A model generated the notes under the pieces. That model searched no databases and was not told the origin of the DNA. It saw only the letters and a program-made list of their open reading frames with translations. The position numbers and the translations under genes are program-made. Positions 4,708-12,979 of a stretch of DNA of 27,766 nt are shown here, piece by piece (the stretch's first letter is position 1; each line of letters opens with the position of its first letter). The stretch lies in contig JBAZEP010000020.1 of assembly GCA_041653835.1 (NCBI GenBank), forward strand, positions 1 to 27,766. Direction: 5' to 3'. This DNA is from UBA10183 sp041653835 (GTDB lineage Bacteria > Omnitrophota > Gorgyraeia > Gorgyraeales > Gorgyraeaceae).

Positions 4708-7443
4708 TTATTTCGCCTTTTTGGTTTCCCTGGCCGCCGCCTGGGCCGCCGCGAGCCTGGCTATCGGTACCCTGAAAGGCGAACAGCTTACATAGTTCAT
4801 GCCCACCCTGTGGCAGAACTCAACCGACTTCGGTTCTCCGCCGTGTTCTCCGCATATCCCGACCTTCAGCTCTTTTCTGGTCTTTCTTCCGCGTTCGATG
4901 GCGATCTTTATAAGCTCCCCTACGCCGTCCTGGTCTATTGTCTGGAACGGATCACTGGGCAAAATATTTTTTTCCAGGTAAGCCGGCAGGAACCCGCCCA
5001 TGTCATCCCTGGAAAAACCAAAGCTCATCTGGGTAAGGTCATTGGTTCCGAAAGAGAAGAATTCAGCCTCTTCCGCGATAGAGCCCGCCATAATGGCTGC
5101 CCTGGGTATCTCTATCATTGTGCCGAACATATGCGGTATCTTTTTCACTTTGTATTTCGCGATCACTTCCTGATACACCTTTTTGGCTATCTCCTTCTGG
5201 TTTATCAGTTCGTTTTTATCGCACACTACAGGTATCATGATCTCAGGAGAGACTTTTTTCCCTGCCTGCGCAAGTTCGCACGCGGATTCGAGTATCGCGC
5301 GTATCTGCATACTGCTTACCTCGGGATATGTTACACCCAGCCTTACACCGCGATGCCCCATCATAGGATTCGACTCGCGCAGGTTCGACGCCCTCTTTTC
5401 CAGTTCCTCCAGCGAGATATTCAGGCTTGAGGCAAGCTCTTTCAATTTCGCCTCTTCATGCGGTATGAATTCATGCAAAGGCGGATCCAGGAGCCTTATC
5501 GTAACAGGATATCCCTCCATTGCCTCGAGCGTGCCTTTTATATCGCTTTTCACATGCTCGAAAAGTTCAGCCAGCGCAGCGGTCCTTTCCTCAACGGTCT
5601 TCGAAACTATCATTTTCCTTAATTTGAACAACGGTATTTCCGAGCCCTTGCCGTAAAACATGTGCTCTGTCCTGAAAAGCCCGATACCTTCCGCTCCGAA
5701 TGAACGCGCTTTTTTCGCGTCAGCCGGCGTGTCGGCATTTGTCCTGATTTTCAATTTCCTGACAGAGTCGCATATCTTCAAAAATTTATTGAAGACCTCG
5801 TTTTCCTCTGTGGCATTCATCATGGGAAGCTTTCCTTCATACGCGTACCCTTTTGTTCCGTTAAGCGTAATCCAGTCTCCTTCCTTAAAAGTCTTGCCAC
5901 CCGCGGAGAATTGTTTTGCCCTGGAATCGATCGTTATGCCGCCGCAACCTACGATACAGCATTTACCCCATCCGCGCGCGACAAGGGCGGCGTGCGATGT
6001 CATGCCTCCCCTCACTGTGAGTATTGCTTCAGCCGCTCTCATGCCTTCAACGTCTTCGGGGTTTGTTTCTTCGCGGACAAGGATCACATTCTTGCCCTCT
6101 TTCTTCCATTTCACAGCCTCTTCCGCCGTAAACACGGCCTGGCCGCACGCGCCTCCCGGGCCCGCAGGCAGGCCTTTTGCGATAGGCTTGGCTAATTTTT
6201 CGGTCTTAGGGTCGATTATGGGATGTAACAGCTCATCCAATTGCTCAGGTGTAACCCTCATCACAGCCGTCTTCGCGTCTATTAGTTTCTCTTTTACCAT
6301 ATCCACCGCCATCCTTACAGCGGCAGGACCGTTCCTTTTACCGGAGCGGCACTGGAGCATGAATAGTTTGCCTTTTTCAATGGTAAATTCTATATCCTGC
6401 ATGTCCTTGTAATGCTTTTCCAGCCTGTTCCTTATGCTGTATATTTCTTTGTATATGGCGGGCATGAATTTTTCGAGCGTCACAAGCTCCTTGTTATGTT
6501 CGCTGGTGGAGTATGAATTGATGGGGGCGGGCGTCCGTATCCCGGCGACCACATCCTCGCCCTGCGCGTTCACGAGATATTCCCCGTAAAAATCGTTTTC
6601 GCCGTTGCCCGGGTTTCTGGTAAACGCCACGCCTGTGGCTGAATCATTGCCCATATTCCCGAAGACCATGGTCTGCACGTTTACCGCCGTGCCCCATTCG
6701 TCAGGGATGCTCTCTATCCTTCTGTAAGAAATGGCGCGCTTGCCGTTCCATGACGCGAATACCGCGCTTATGCCGCCCCACAATTGTTCGGAAGGATCGT
6801 CCGGAAAATCTTTCCCGAGGACTTCCTTTATTTTTTTCTTGAATTCGGCGCAGAGTTTTTTCAAATCTTCGGCGCTGAGGTCAGTGTCGCTCTTCGCGCC
6901 TTTTCTATGCTTTACGCCGTCCATTATCTTTTCCAGCTGTTTGCGTATCCCCATGTCGCCTTCCGGTTCGATGCCGGCCGCTTTTTCCATTACAACGTCG
7001 GAATACATCATTATAAGGCGCCTGTAGGCGTCATAGACAAAACGCTCGTTCCCTGTCTGTTTCACGAGCCCAGGGATGGTTTTCTCGGTAAGGCCCACGT
7101 TCAAAACCGTCTCCATCATGCCCGGCATGGATTTGCGCGCGCCCGAACGCACTGAAACAAGGAGGGGATTATTCATATCGCCAAAACCTTTGCCCATTAT
7201 CTTTTCGACTTTTGCCAGATTTTTTTCGACATCCTCCTTAAGCGTCTTGGGATATTTTCCTTTATTCTGATAATAGTAAGTGCATATTTCCGTCGTAATA
7301 GTAAATCCGGGAGGGACAGGCAGCCTCAAGTCCTTATGCCCCGCCATTTCCGCGAGGTTCGCGCCTTTACCGCCCAGAAGATTTTTCATACTCTCGTTCC
7401 CGTCCGCTTTTCCGCCGCCAAAAAAGTAAACCATTTTGTTCAT
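4708..7443 (-). CDS. ppdK: Pyruvate, phosphate dikinase
   Basis: 911 residues, slightly longer than the roughly 875 of classical PPDK. It interconverts pyruvate + ATP + Pi with phosphoenolpyruvate + AMP + PPi. The N-terminal ATP-grasp part (about 1-360) carries GGKGANLAEM and SVRSGARKSMPGMM; the swivelling phosphohistidine domain has GGMTSHAALVARGWG with catalytic His484; the C-terminal TIM barrel has GLFRTEHMF, SFGTNDLTQMSFGFSRDD and the catalytic Cys864 in GICGEHGG. All key residues are present. An AAAGGAAAG ribosome site precedes the ATG. In many anaerobes a PPi-generating PPDK works in glycolysis; whether that applies here is inference. It lies between glyS (separated by repeat R2) and the sigma-factor gene, in the slot where Bacillus has the PPDK regulator gene yqfL. 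Confidence 0.97.
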   Translation of the reverse strand: MNKMVYFFGGGKADGNESMKNLLGGKGANLAEMAGHKDLRLPVPPGFTITTEICTYYYQNKGKYPKTLKEDVEKNLAKVEKIMGKGFGDMNNPLLVSVRSGARKSMPGMMETVLNVGLTEKTIPGLVKQTGNERFVYDAYRRLIMMYSDVVMEKAAGIEPEGDMGIRKQLEKIMDGVKHRKGAKSDTDLSAEDLKKLCAEFKKKIKEVLGKDFPDDPSEQLWGGISAVFASWNGKRAISYRRIESIPDEWGTAVNVQTMVFGNMGNDSATGVAFTRNPGNGENDFYGEYLVNAQGEDVVAGIRTPAPINSYSTSEHNKELVTLEKFMPAIYKEIYSIRNRLEKHYKDMQDIEFTIEKGKLFMLQCRSGKRNGPAAVRMAVDMVKEKLIDAKTAVMRVTPEQLDELLHPIIDPKTEKLAKPIAKGLPAGPGGACGQAVFTAEEAVKWKKEGKNVILVREETNPEDVEGMRAAEAILTVRGGMTSHAALVARGWGKCCIVGCGGITIDSRAKQFSAGGKTFKEGDWITLNGTKGYAYEGKLPMMNATEENEVFNKFLKICDSVRKLKIRTNADTPADAKKARSFGAEGIGLFRTEHMFYGKGSEIPLFKLRKMIVSKTVEERTAALAELFEHVKSDIKGTLEAMEGYPVTIRLLDPPLHEFIPHEEAKLKELASSLNISLEELEKRASNLRESNPMMGHRGVRLGVTYPEVSSMQIRAILESACELAQAGKKVSPEIMIPVVCDKNELINQKEIAKKVYQEVIAKYKVKKIPHMFGTMIEIPRAAIMAGSIAEEAEFFSFGTNDLTQMSFGFSRDDMGGFLPAYLEKNILPSDPFQTIDQDGVGELIKIAIERGRKTRKELKVGICGEHGGEPKSVEFCHRVGMNYVSCSPFRVPIARLAAAQAAARETKKAK

Positions 7444-7469
7444 TTTGTTGCTTTCCTTTCTTATGTATC

Positions 7470-7547
7470 TTCTCGACTCTGTTCGCTTCGCTCACTTCGC
7501 TCGAAGAATATTGTTCGAGCGATCCGCCGCAGGCGGGGAGTCGAGAA
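7470..7547. repeat. Palindromic intergenic repeat, copy R2
   Basis: Outer arms TTCTCGACTC (7470-7479) and GAGTCGAGAA (7538-7547) enclose a central hairpin TCGCTCGAA (7497-7505), GAATATTG, TTCGAGCGA (7514-7522), and a small CCGCC/GGCGG hairpin (7524-7535). It is the inverted version of R3 with about 17 extra bases (7480-7496). It fills most of the gap between glyS and ppdK. Confidence 0.85.
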
Positions 7548-7551
7548 CTAT

Positions 7552-9621
7552 TTATTGAACGACTATCTGCGGCAACATTGCCAGATCCGCTATACCATTA
7601 GTGTAGAGCCGGTTCACGGCCTGCATCATCGCAAGCCTGTTCCCGCGGAGAGCCGCGTCTTCCGCGTTTACCAGAACGTTGTCAAAAAATTCGTGCAGGG
7701 GCCCGAAGAACGATTCTCCGTACACCCTGGTGGCTTCCTTGTATTTTTCCTGTTTTATCAGCTCCTTTATCGTCCCGCTGTCGGCTGAGTACGCCTTCCA
7801 CACCTCTTTTTCCTGCTCCTCCTTTAAAAGCCCTTCGTTTACCGCGCCTATGTTCTCGCCCCTGGCGCCTTTCAAAATGTTGGATGTCCTTTCGCAGACC
7901 TTGGCGGCCTTCAAAAAATATTTCTCACCGCTTATGTCGGAGAGCACATCCACCTTTTTAAACACAGCGACAATATCGTCACAGCCCGCTTCAAGTACGG
8001 CCCGTTTCAACTCCAAGGGCCTGGTGTCCGGAGCCAGGAACTCAAGCCTTTCCTTTATATAGCCGGTTATCTTCTTTTCAAGTTCATCCCCAGATATCCT
8101 GAGCCTGCCTTTATACAACTCTATCGCTTTTTTGATAAGGCCGCGGAGTTCGAGCCTGAAAGACCTGCTCTTTATTATCTGTATCATGCCCTGGGAATTT
8201 CTCCTGATGCCGAACGGGTCAAAACTCCCTTTCGGCTCTATACCGCTTCCCAGGAAGCCGGTTATATTGTCGATCCTGTCGCTTATCGCTACTACAGCGC
8301 CCTCTATTGTCTCAGGGAGATCGTCATCTGTGCCTTTAGGCAGGTAATGCTCTTTTATGGCCGCGGCTACGGAGCTTTTCTCACCACTCCTGAGGCTGTA
8401 TTCCATTCCCATCGCGCCCTGAAGGCTCGGAAATTCTCCCACCATCTGCGTAACGAGGTCTGTCTTGCACAGGCGCGCCGCTTTTTTAATATCTTCTTTC
8501 CTGTCCGCGTTGATCCCTAATTTTTCTGAAATAAAAGACGAAAGTTCCTCAAGCCTTTGTATTTTTTCGAACATATTACCTAAATCTTTTTGAAAAATCA
8601 AGTCTTTTAATTTGGGGGTTAATTCCGCGAAAGGAAGCCTTGTGTCTTCCTTGTAAAAAAACAGGCTGTCCTTGAGCCTGGCCTCCAGGATGTCGGCGTA
8701 AATCTTCCTCATCTTCTTCAAATCCCTGCCTTTGCCGTCTATTATAGCGATGAACCTGTTCACAAGCCCGCCGTCCCTGGAAAGGGTGAAGAGCCTCTGG
8801 TGTTTGGACATGCTGGCGGCCAGGACATCCTTCGGGACGTCCAGGAATTTTTTGTCAAACTCGCCCATCATCAGCACCGGGGACTTTACCATAAAATTCG
8901 TTTCCTCGAGAAGGTTTTTATCTACGCCTTCGTCCATGCCTGCCTTTTTCTGGGCAGCCAGGATCATTTTTTCTATCTCTTTTTTTCTCTTGTCCTGGTC
9001 CAGAATATATGTTTTTTCTATCTTCCCGAGATACGCCGCGGGATCCGCGCCCTTGACAATCTTCATGGACACATTACCCATCTCGAACTTTATATTTTCC
9101 CTGCCCAGCAATGCCGCGACAGACTGTATCGGCCTCGCGAATCTCATGCCGGAATCATCCCATTTCATCGTCTTGGGAAAAGCTATTGATTTTATTATAT
9201 CCGGTATAGCGGAACGTAATACCTCCCTGGAAGGCCTTGACGCTGTCTTTTTCACGACAAACAAGTACTCGCCTTTCGGTGTTTGCTTCATCTTCAACTC
9301 TTCCGCCCTTACGCCCTGATTTTTCGCGAATCCCATACCCTGCGGCGTGAGATTATTGTTTTCGTCGAACGCTATCCTCTTCGGCGGGCCGCTTATTTCC
9401 TGGGAAAGTTCTTCCTGCCTCAACAACATCTCTTTGATATAACAAATGAGGCTGACGGCCGTGCCGTAAACAATAATATCCCCGTGCGCTATGCGTTCCG
9501 CCTTTAATCTTTCGATAAACGCGGCCTTCAGCCTATCCAGCGCAGGCCTCACATAGCCCGCAGGCAATTCTTCTACATTTATCTCAAGTAAAAAATCGCT
9601 TTTCTCTTTTTTTATAGCCAT
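7552..9621 (-). CDS. glyS: Glycyl-tRNA synthetase, beta subunit
   Basis: 689 residues from the ATG at 9621; an in-frame GTG six codons upstream lies in a palindrome and is less likely, because AGGAG sits eight bases before the ATG. It pairs with GlyQ in the alpha2beta2 glycyl-tRNA synthetase, where beta supplies tRNA recognition. Family signatures: FLLEINVEELPAGYVRPAL at the N-terminus, the central VTQMVGEFPSLQGAMGMEYSL, the HD-like region with AISDRIDNITGFL and DPFGIRRNSQG, and a C-terminal DALR-type anticodon-binding segment FFDNVLVNAED. Length is normal. It follows glyQ after a 51-base gap that is mostly the 39-bp palindrome. Confidence 0.97.
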   Translation of the reverse strand: MAIKKEKSDFLLEINVEELPAGYVRPALDRLKAAFIERLKAERIAHGDIIVYGTAVSLICYIKEMLLRQEELSQEISGPPKRIAFDENNNLTPQGMGFAKNQGVRAEELKMKQTPKGEYLFVVKKTASRPSREVLRSAIPDIIKSIAFPKTMKWDDSGMRFARPIQSVAALLGRENIKFEMGNVSMKIVKGADPAAYLGKIEKTYILDQDKRKKEIEKMILAAQKKAGMDEGVDKNLLEETNFMVKSPVLMMGEFDKKFLDVPKDVLAASMSKHQRLFTLSRDGGLVNRFIAIIDGKGRDLKKMRKIYADILEARLKDSLFFYKEDTRLPFAELTPKLKDLIFQKDLGNMFEKIQRLEELSSFISEKLGINADRKEDIKKAARLCKTDLVTQMVGEFPSLQGAMGMEYSLRSGEKSSVAAAIKEHYLPKGTDDDLPETIEGAVVAISDRIDNITGFLGSGIEPKGSFDPFGIRRNSQGMIQIIKSRSFRLELRGLIKKAIELYKGRLRISGDELEKKITGYIKERLEFLAPDTRPLELKRAVLEAGCDDIVAVFKKVDVLSDISGEKYFLKAAKVCERTSNILKGARGENIGAVNEGLLKEEQEKEVWKAYSADSGTIKELIKQEKYKEATRVYGESFFGPLHEFFDNVLVNAEDAALRGNRLAMMQAVNRLYTNGIADLAMLPQIVVQ

Positions 9622-9630
9622 CTCATCTCC

Positions 9631-9669
9631 TAATGTCACATTTAAGACACTGTCTTAAATGTGACATTA
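9631..9669. repeat. Perfect 39-bp palindrome between glyQ and glyS
   Basis: Arms of 19 bp (9631-9649 and 9651-9669) around a single central C, built on TAATGTCACATTTAAGACA. It starts three bases after the glyQ stop and ends nine bases before the glyS ATG, touching its AGGAG. There is no following T-run, so it is not an intrinsic terminator. Confidence 0.9.
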
Positions 9670-9672
9670 GAC

Positions 9673-10518
9673 TTATTTTTTGATATAAAGCTCAGCGCAG
9701 CGCTTCGCGAGCGCACGGACCCTGGCGATATAACGGGGCCGCTCGTTCTGGCTCACGGCACCTCTCGCGTCCAGGACATTGAACGCGTGCGATGCCTTCA
9801 GGACAAAACTATACGCGGGGTACATAAGGGACTTGTCCGCGAGCCTCACGGCCTCTTTCTCAAAATACTCAAACATCTTTAAATACATCTCTATATCGGC
9901 TTCCTCAAAATTATATTTCGAATATTCTATCTCATGCCGCCTGTGTATATCCCCATAGGTCACGCCTTTATACCACTCCAGGTCGAACAGATTGAACTTC
10001 TCCTGAATGAACATGCATATGCGCTCAAGGCCGTATGTTATTTCGCAGGGCACAAGATCCAGCTCTATCCCAGCCACCTGCTGAAAATAGGTGAATTGCG
10101 TTATCTCCAGGCTGTCCAGCCAGACCTCCCAGCCAAGGCCGGACGCGCCGAGCGTGGGCGATTCCCAGTCGTCCTCGACAAACCTGACCTCGTGGGCCTT
10201 TAAATCTATGCCGAGCGCCTTAAGGCTGTCGAGATAGACCTTTTTAATATCGGGTATTGTAGGCTTTATGATAACCTGGTATTGATAATAATGCTGCAGT
10301 CTCAGCGGGTTATCCGCGTATCTCCCGTCACACGGCCTCCTCGAAGGCTGGACATAAGCCGCTCTCCACGAGTCATTCCCGAGTGATTTAAAAAATGTGG
10401 CGGGATGAAAGGTGCCCGCCCCTACCTCCGTATCCACGGGTTCCACGATAAGGCAGCCTTTCGAAGACCAGAACTTGTTCAGCTTATCCACGACTTCCTG
10501 AAACGATAGTTTTTTCAT
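9673..10518 (-). CDS. glyQ: Glycyl-tRNA synthetase, alpha subunit
   Basis: 281 residues from the ATG at 10518, where the conserved MKKLSFQEVVDKLNKFW begins; an in-frame ATG 17 codons upstream reads through repeat R3 and adds unconserved sequence. This subunit carries the class II catalytic site that makes glycyl-adenylate. Seen are GAGTFHPATF, the motif 2 region RRPCDGRYADNPLRLQHYYQ (about 60-79), WEVWLDSLEITQFTYFQQ (130-147) and the C-terminal NERPRYIARVR. Slightly shorter than the Escherichia coli protein (303), with the C-terminal tail trimmed. AGGAT precedes the start. It is followed by glyS and preceded by recO plus repeat R3, the order found in Firmicutes. Confidence 0.96.
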   Translation of the reverse strand: MKKLSFQEVVDKLNKFWSSKGCLIVEPVDTEVGAGTFHPATFFKSLGNDSWRAAYVQPSRRPCDGRYADNPLRLQHYYQYQVIIKPTIPDIKKVYLDSLKALGIDLKAHEVRFVEDDWESPTLGASGLGWEVWLDSLEITQFTYFQQVAGIELDLVPCEITYGLERICMFIQEKFNLFDLEWYKGVTYGDIHRRHEIEYSKYNFEEADIEMYLKMFEYFEKEAVRLADKSLMYPAYSFVLKASHAFNVLDARGAVSQNERPRYIARVRALAKRCAELYIKK

Positions 10519-10532
10519 ATGATCCTTGACTG

Positions 10533-10592
10533 TTCTCGACTCTCCGCCTGCGGCGGGTCGCTCGAACAATATTCTTCGAGCGAAGTCGAGAA
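10533..10592. repeat. Palindromic intergenic repeat, copy R3
   Basis: Outer arms TTCTCGACT (10533-10541) and AGTCGAGAA (10584-10592) enclose a central hairpin TCGCTCGAA (10558-10566), CAATATTC, TTCGAGCGA (10575-10583), plus a CCGCC/GGCGG hairpin (10544-10555). It is the reverse-orientation partner of R2 and lies between recO and glyQ. Confidence 0.85.
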
Positions 10593-10602
10593 GAATTTAT
10601 AT

Positions 10603-11238
10603 TTACAAAAATTTTGAGGTCTTTAACGGCCTGTCAAGATTTTCCCCTATTATCTTCGCCGTAACTGTCTTGATCTCGTTATTCACGTCCTTTGACAATT
10701 TCATGTTCGAGGCGGTCTTCCACGGCTCTCTTTCCAGGTGCTGTAAACTCGGCATCGCGCCTTTGGTCAGTTTGAAATATTCCGCGCCAGGCCAAAGCCC
10801 AAGCGCCGTCAATAATTTTATTTCAAAAAGCCTGGTTATGCTCTCCGCCTCTTTGCCGCTGTCCAGGGATTTAAAACCGCTGTAGAGGCCCTCAAATATG
10901 TCCTCTGACTTGTCTCCAGGTTCGGTAAATACATCCGCGAGTTCCAGCATGTAATACGCGGGCATTGCCCTCTGCCATTCCTTGAGGATATTAAGGAATA
11001 CCTCCTGCGCCTCGCACTGCGATATCACGGAAATCCCTTTTTCTTTTTTTTCGTAAAAAACTATATTATCAAGGCTGAAAAAGATAGGGTTTGCCTCGCT
11101 CCTCGGCCTCACCCCTCTCGCGCCTTTTATTATGCCGTCTATTTTTCCGAAACCCTTCGTAAAAAAAGTAAGGATAAGGCTAGTTTCCCTGAAGTCCCTC
11201 TTTCTTAGAAGTATCGCCTCTGTTTTCTGTATCGCCAT
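10603..11238 (-). CDS. recO: DNA repair protein RecO
   Basis: 211 residues from the ATG at 11238 (MAIQKTEAILLRKRDFRETSLI), the usual RecO N-terminus; a longer in-frame start six codons upstream is not conserved. RecO, with RecR, loads RecA onto SSB-coated single-stranded DNA in gap repair. An N-terminal OB-fold (about 1-80, with FTKGFGKIDGIIKGARG) is followed by an all-helical domain (YYMLELADVF, FEIKLLTALG). The Cys4 zinc finger found in some RecO proteins is absent, as in many bacteria. It overlaps the end of the DUF502 gene by 59 bases and has no strong ribosome binding site. Placement just before glyQS supports the call. Confidence 0.93.
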   Translation of the reverse strand: MAIQKTEAILLRKRDFRETSLILTFFTKGFGKIDGIIKGARGVRPRSEANPIFFSLDNIVFYEKKEKGISVISQCEAQEVFLNILKEWQRAMPAYYMLELADVFTEPGDKSEDIFEGLYSGFKSLDSGKEAESITRLFEIKLLTALGLWPGAEYFKLTKGAMPSLQHLEREPWKTASNMKLSKDVNNEIKTVTAKIIGENLDRPLKTSKFL

Positions 11239-11857
11239 AATTCGAACCGGGCACAACCGCCCCGCCTGAAATGACCATCCTGATCCCGTCCGTAACAGTC
11301 ATGTCAAGCTGTATTACCTCATCCCTCGGGACAATCACAAAGAAACCTGACCCCGGAGTAGGCGAGGTCGGCACAAACACATTCATGACATCCTTCTTTA
11401 TTTTTCTCCCGGGTTCCCCTCCAGCCTCGGAAGTAACAAAGCCTATGGAATATATCCCCTTCCTGGGGTATTCCACGAGCACGACCTTCTTGAACATAGG
11501 ATTCTTTTCCGAAAAGAACGCGTTCGACATATCTTTTATGCTCTTATATATCGGGCTTATTATGGGTACTTTATAAAGCACCCGTTCCCCTATCCGGAAT
11601 ATCTTTCTTATTATGATGATCCTGGCCGCGAAACCTATGAGGACAAGCAACAGCACTACTATTATCAATATTACCAGCTTCGTAAGTATCTCCAGGTAAA
11701 TCCTGTCAGGTATCCACGCGCCAAAAATCCCCATCAACGGCTCAAGCAGTAAAGAATTGAGTTTGGATATTATAAAATACAGTACCCAGAAGGTAATAAC
11801 GCCCGGTACTATTATCAATAATCCCGTAAAAAAATAAGCCCTGATTTTACGCCACAT
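11180..11857 (-). CDS. DUF502 family membrane protein
   Basis: 225 residues. Two long hydrophobic segments lie at about 8-30 (FFTGLLIIVPGVITFWVLYFII) and 58-80 (KLVILIIVVLLLVLIGFAARI), followed by a soluble domain with VPIISPIYKSIKDMSNAFF, VVLVEYPRKGIYSIGFVT and a NVFVPTSPTPGSGFFVIVPRDEV stretch, the signature of DUF502. Function is unknown; the family is often encoded near lipid or envelope genes. The last 28 or so residues are hydrophilic and overlap the start of recO. It starts one base after the stop of the DgkA-PAP2 fusion gene. In Bacillus this slot holds cdd-era. Confidence 0.9.
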   Translation of the reverse strand: MWRKIRAYFFTGLLIIVPGVITFWVLYFIISKLNSLLLEPLMGIFGAWIPDRIYLEILTKLVILIIVVLLLVLIGFAARIIIIRKIFRIGERVLYKVPIISPIYKSIKDMSNAFFSEKNPMFKKVVLVEYPRKGIYSIGFVTSEAGGEPGRKIKKDVMNVFVPTSPTPGSGFFVIVPRDEVIQLDMTVTDGIRMVISGGAVVPGSNYGDTENRGDTSKKEGLQGN

Positions 11858-11858
11858 A

Positions 11859-12560
11859 TTATTTCCTCAAGAATTGAAAAATAAACGCTGTTGTTACGAC
11901 TCCGAGTAACGCGCCTATAAAAACCTCCATAATGCTGTGTATCCTGTTGTTGATCCTGCTTCTCGACACGAGGACCGCGAGAACAAACACCAGGAAAACC
12001 ACCAGGCTGTTGGGATAGAGAAATGATATTATCACCCATATCGAAAATGCCAATGCCGCGTGCCCGCTGGGCATGCCTCCTCTCAAAGGCGTGCCTCTGC
12101 GCAAAAAAAGCTTGCTCAAAACCACTATCGCCATGATCAGTATCAGTATTATAAATGTTACATGCCAGTTGGATCCCCTTATCTTCACTATATTATCCTC
12201 TATCCTTATCCCGGCCTTCGAAGCGAATAGAATATAACCCACCACTACCGCGGTCATGGCGCTCAATAAAACCGCTCCCGCGCCTATGTCTTTTACTATC
12301 CTTGCCAGCGGGTGGTATTCCTGACTTACCAGGTCCACCGTGTACTCGACAGCCGTATTGAACATCTCCGCGAAAAGCACAAACGCTATGGTAAGGCACA
12401 GCGCTATCACTTCGATATATGTAAAATTAAGGACAATTCCCAGAAGGACAGCGAAAAGCCCCATCAAAAAATGAAGCCTCATGTTGCGCTGGCTCTTGAA
12501 AACATAAACAAAGCCTTCTATGGCGGCGTTAAAACTTTCCACTAAGCTCTGCTGCTGCAT
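11859..12560 (-). CDS. DgkA-type lipid kinase fused to PAP2 phosphatase
   Basis: 233 residues in two membrane domains. Residues 1-115 match the small prokaryotic diacylglycerol/undecaprenol kinase family: AEMFNTAVEYTVDLVSQEYHPLARIVKDIGAGAV with catalytic Glu65 and Asn68/Glu72. Residues 130-230 form a short PAP2 domain: GGMPSGHAAL (PSGH at 164-167) and SRINNRIH with His208; the usual HxxxD aspartate is Glu212 and the KxxxxxxRP motif is degenerate (TP). The kinase half would phosphorylate undecaprenol or diacylglycerol; the PAP2 half would remove phosphate from a lipid phosphate or pyrophosphate. GGAG lies nine bases before the ATG, and the start overlaps ybeY by 19 bases. Substrate and activity of the PAP2 half are uncertain. 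Confidence 0.9.
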   Translation of the reverse strand: MQQQSLVESFNAAIEGFVYVFKSQRNMRLHFLMGLFAVLLGIVLNFTYIEVIALCLTIAFVLFAEMFNTAVEYTVDLVSQEYHPLARIVKDIGAGAVLLSAMTAVVVGYILFASKAGIRIEDNIVKIRGSNWHVTFIILILIMAIVVLSKLFLRRGTPLRGGMPSGHAALAFSIWVIISFLYPNSLVVFLVFVLAVLVSRSRINNRIHSIMEVFIGALLGVVTTAFIFQFLRK

Positions 12561-12979
12561 AGGCTCTCCATTAATTCTTTCTCTTTCGCCTTCATCTTCT
12601 TCCTTGCCCTCGGCTTTTCGTCGTCATAACCCAATAGATGCAGTATGCCGTGCACGAAATAAAGTTCCATCTCTTCCTGAAAATCTTTTTTCCTTTTTTT
12701 CGCTTCCCTCCTGGCGGTTTCCACGGATATGACCACATCCCCGAGTATCTCACCGGAAAGGCCCCTGGAGTCGCGCATCGGGAACGCCAGCACGTCCGTA
12801 GCCGAATCCTTCCTCCTGTATTTCCAGTTCAGGTTCCTGATATACAGATCGTTTGTAAGGACCAGGCTTAATTCCGCGCCGTCTTCACCCATTGCTTTCA
12901 ATACATAACCCGCGCATTCTATTATCCTGGCCTTATCGACCTTTACCGCGCTCTGTAAATTTTGTATATCGATCCTCAT
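12542..12979 (-). CDS. ybeY: Endoribonuclease YbeY (rRNA maturation factor)
   Basis: 145 residues from the ATG at 12979, which overlaps the pgpH stop as ATGA; a longer in-frame start would run 111 bases into pgpH and adds nothing conserved. YbeY is a metal-dependent RNase needed for 16S rRNA 3'-end maturation and ribosome quality control. Seen are LNWKYRRKDSATDVLAFP, the GEILGDVVIS strand and the zinc motif VHGILHLLGYDD with His110 and His114. The usual third ligand (HGxLHLxGYDH) is Asp120 here, a substitution that also occurs in other family members as far as I recall. It lies between pgpH and dgkA, as in Bacillus. Confidence 0.95.
   Translation of the reverse strand: MRIDIQNLQSAVKVDKARIIECAGYVLKAMGEDGAELSLVLTNDLYIRNLNWKYRRKDSATDVLAFPMRDSRGLSGEILGDVVISVETARREAKKRKKDFQEEMELYFVHGILHLLGYDDEKPRARKKMKAKEKELMESLCSSRA

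Noticed and set aside
5660..6412. 250-codon open frame on the plus strand
   Set aside because: It is fully antisense to the conserved ppdK catalytic region and its translation has no recognisable domain; it follows from codon bias of the real gene.
9622..9639. GTG start of GlyS six codons upstream
   Set aside because: The GTG lies inside the palindrome and the ribosome site is correctly spaced for the ATG at 9621.
10519..10569. N-terminal extension of GlyQ by 17 residues
   Set aside because: The extension is translated from palindromic repeat R3, while the ATG at 10518 starts exactly at the conserved N-terminus.
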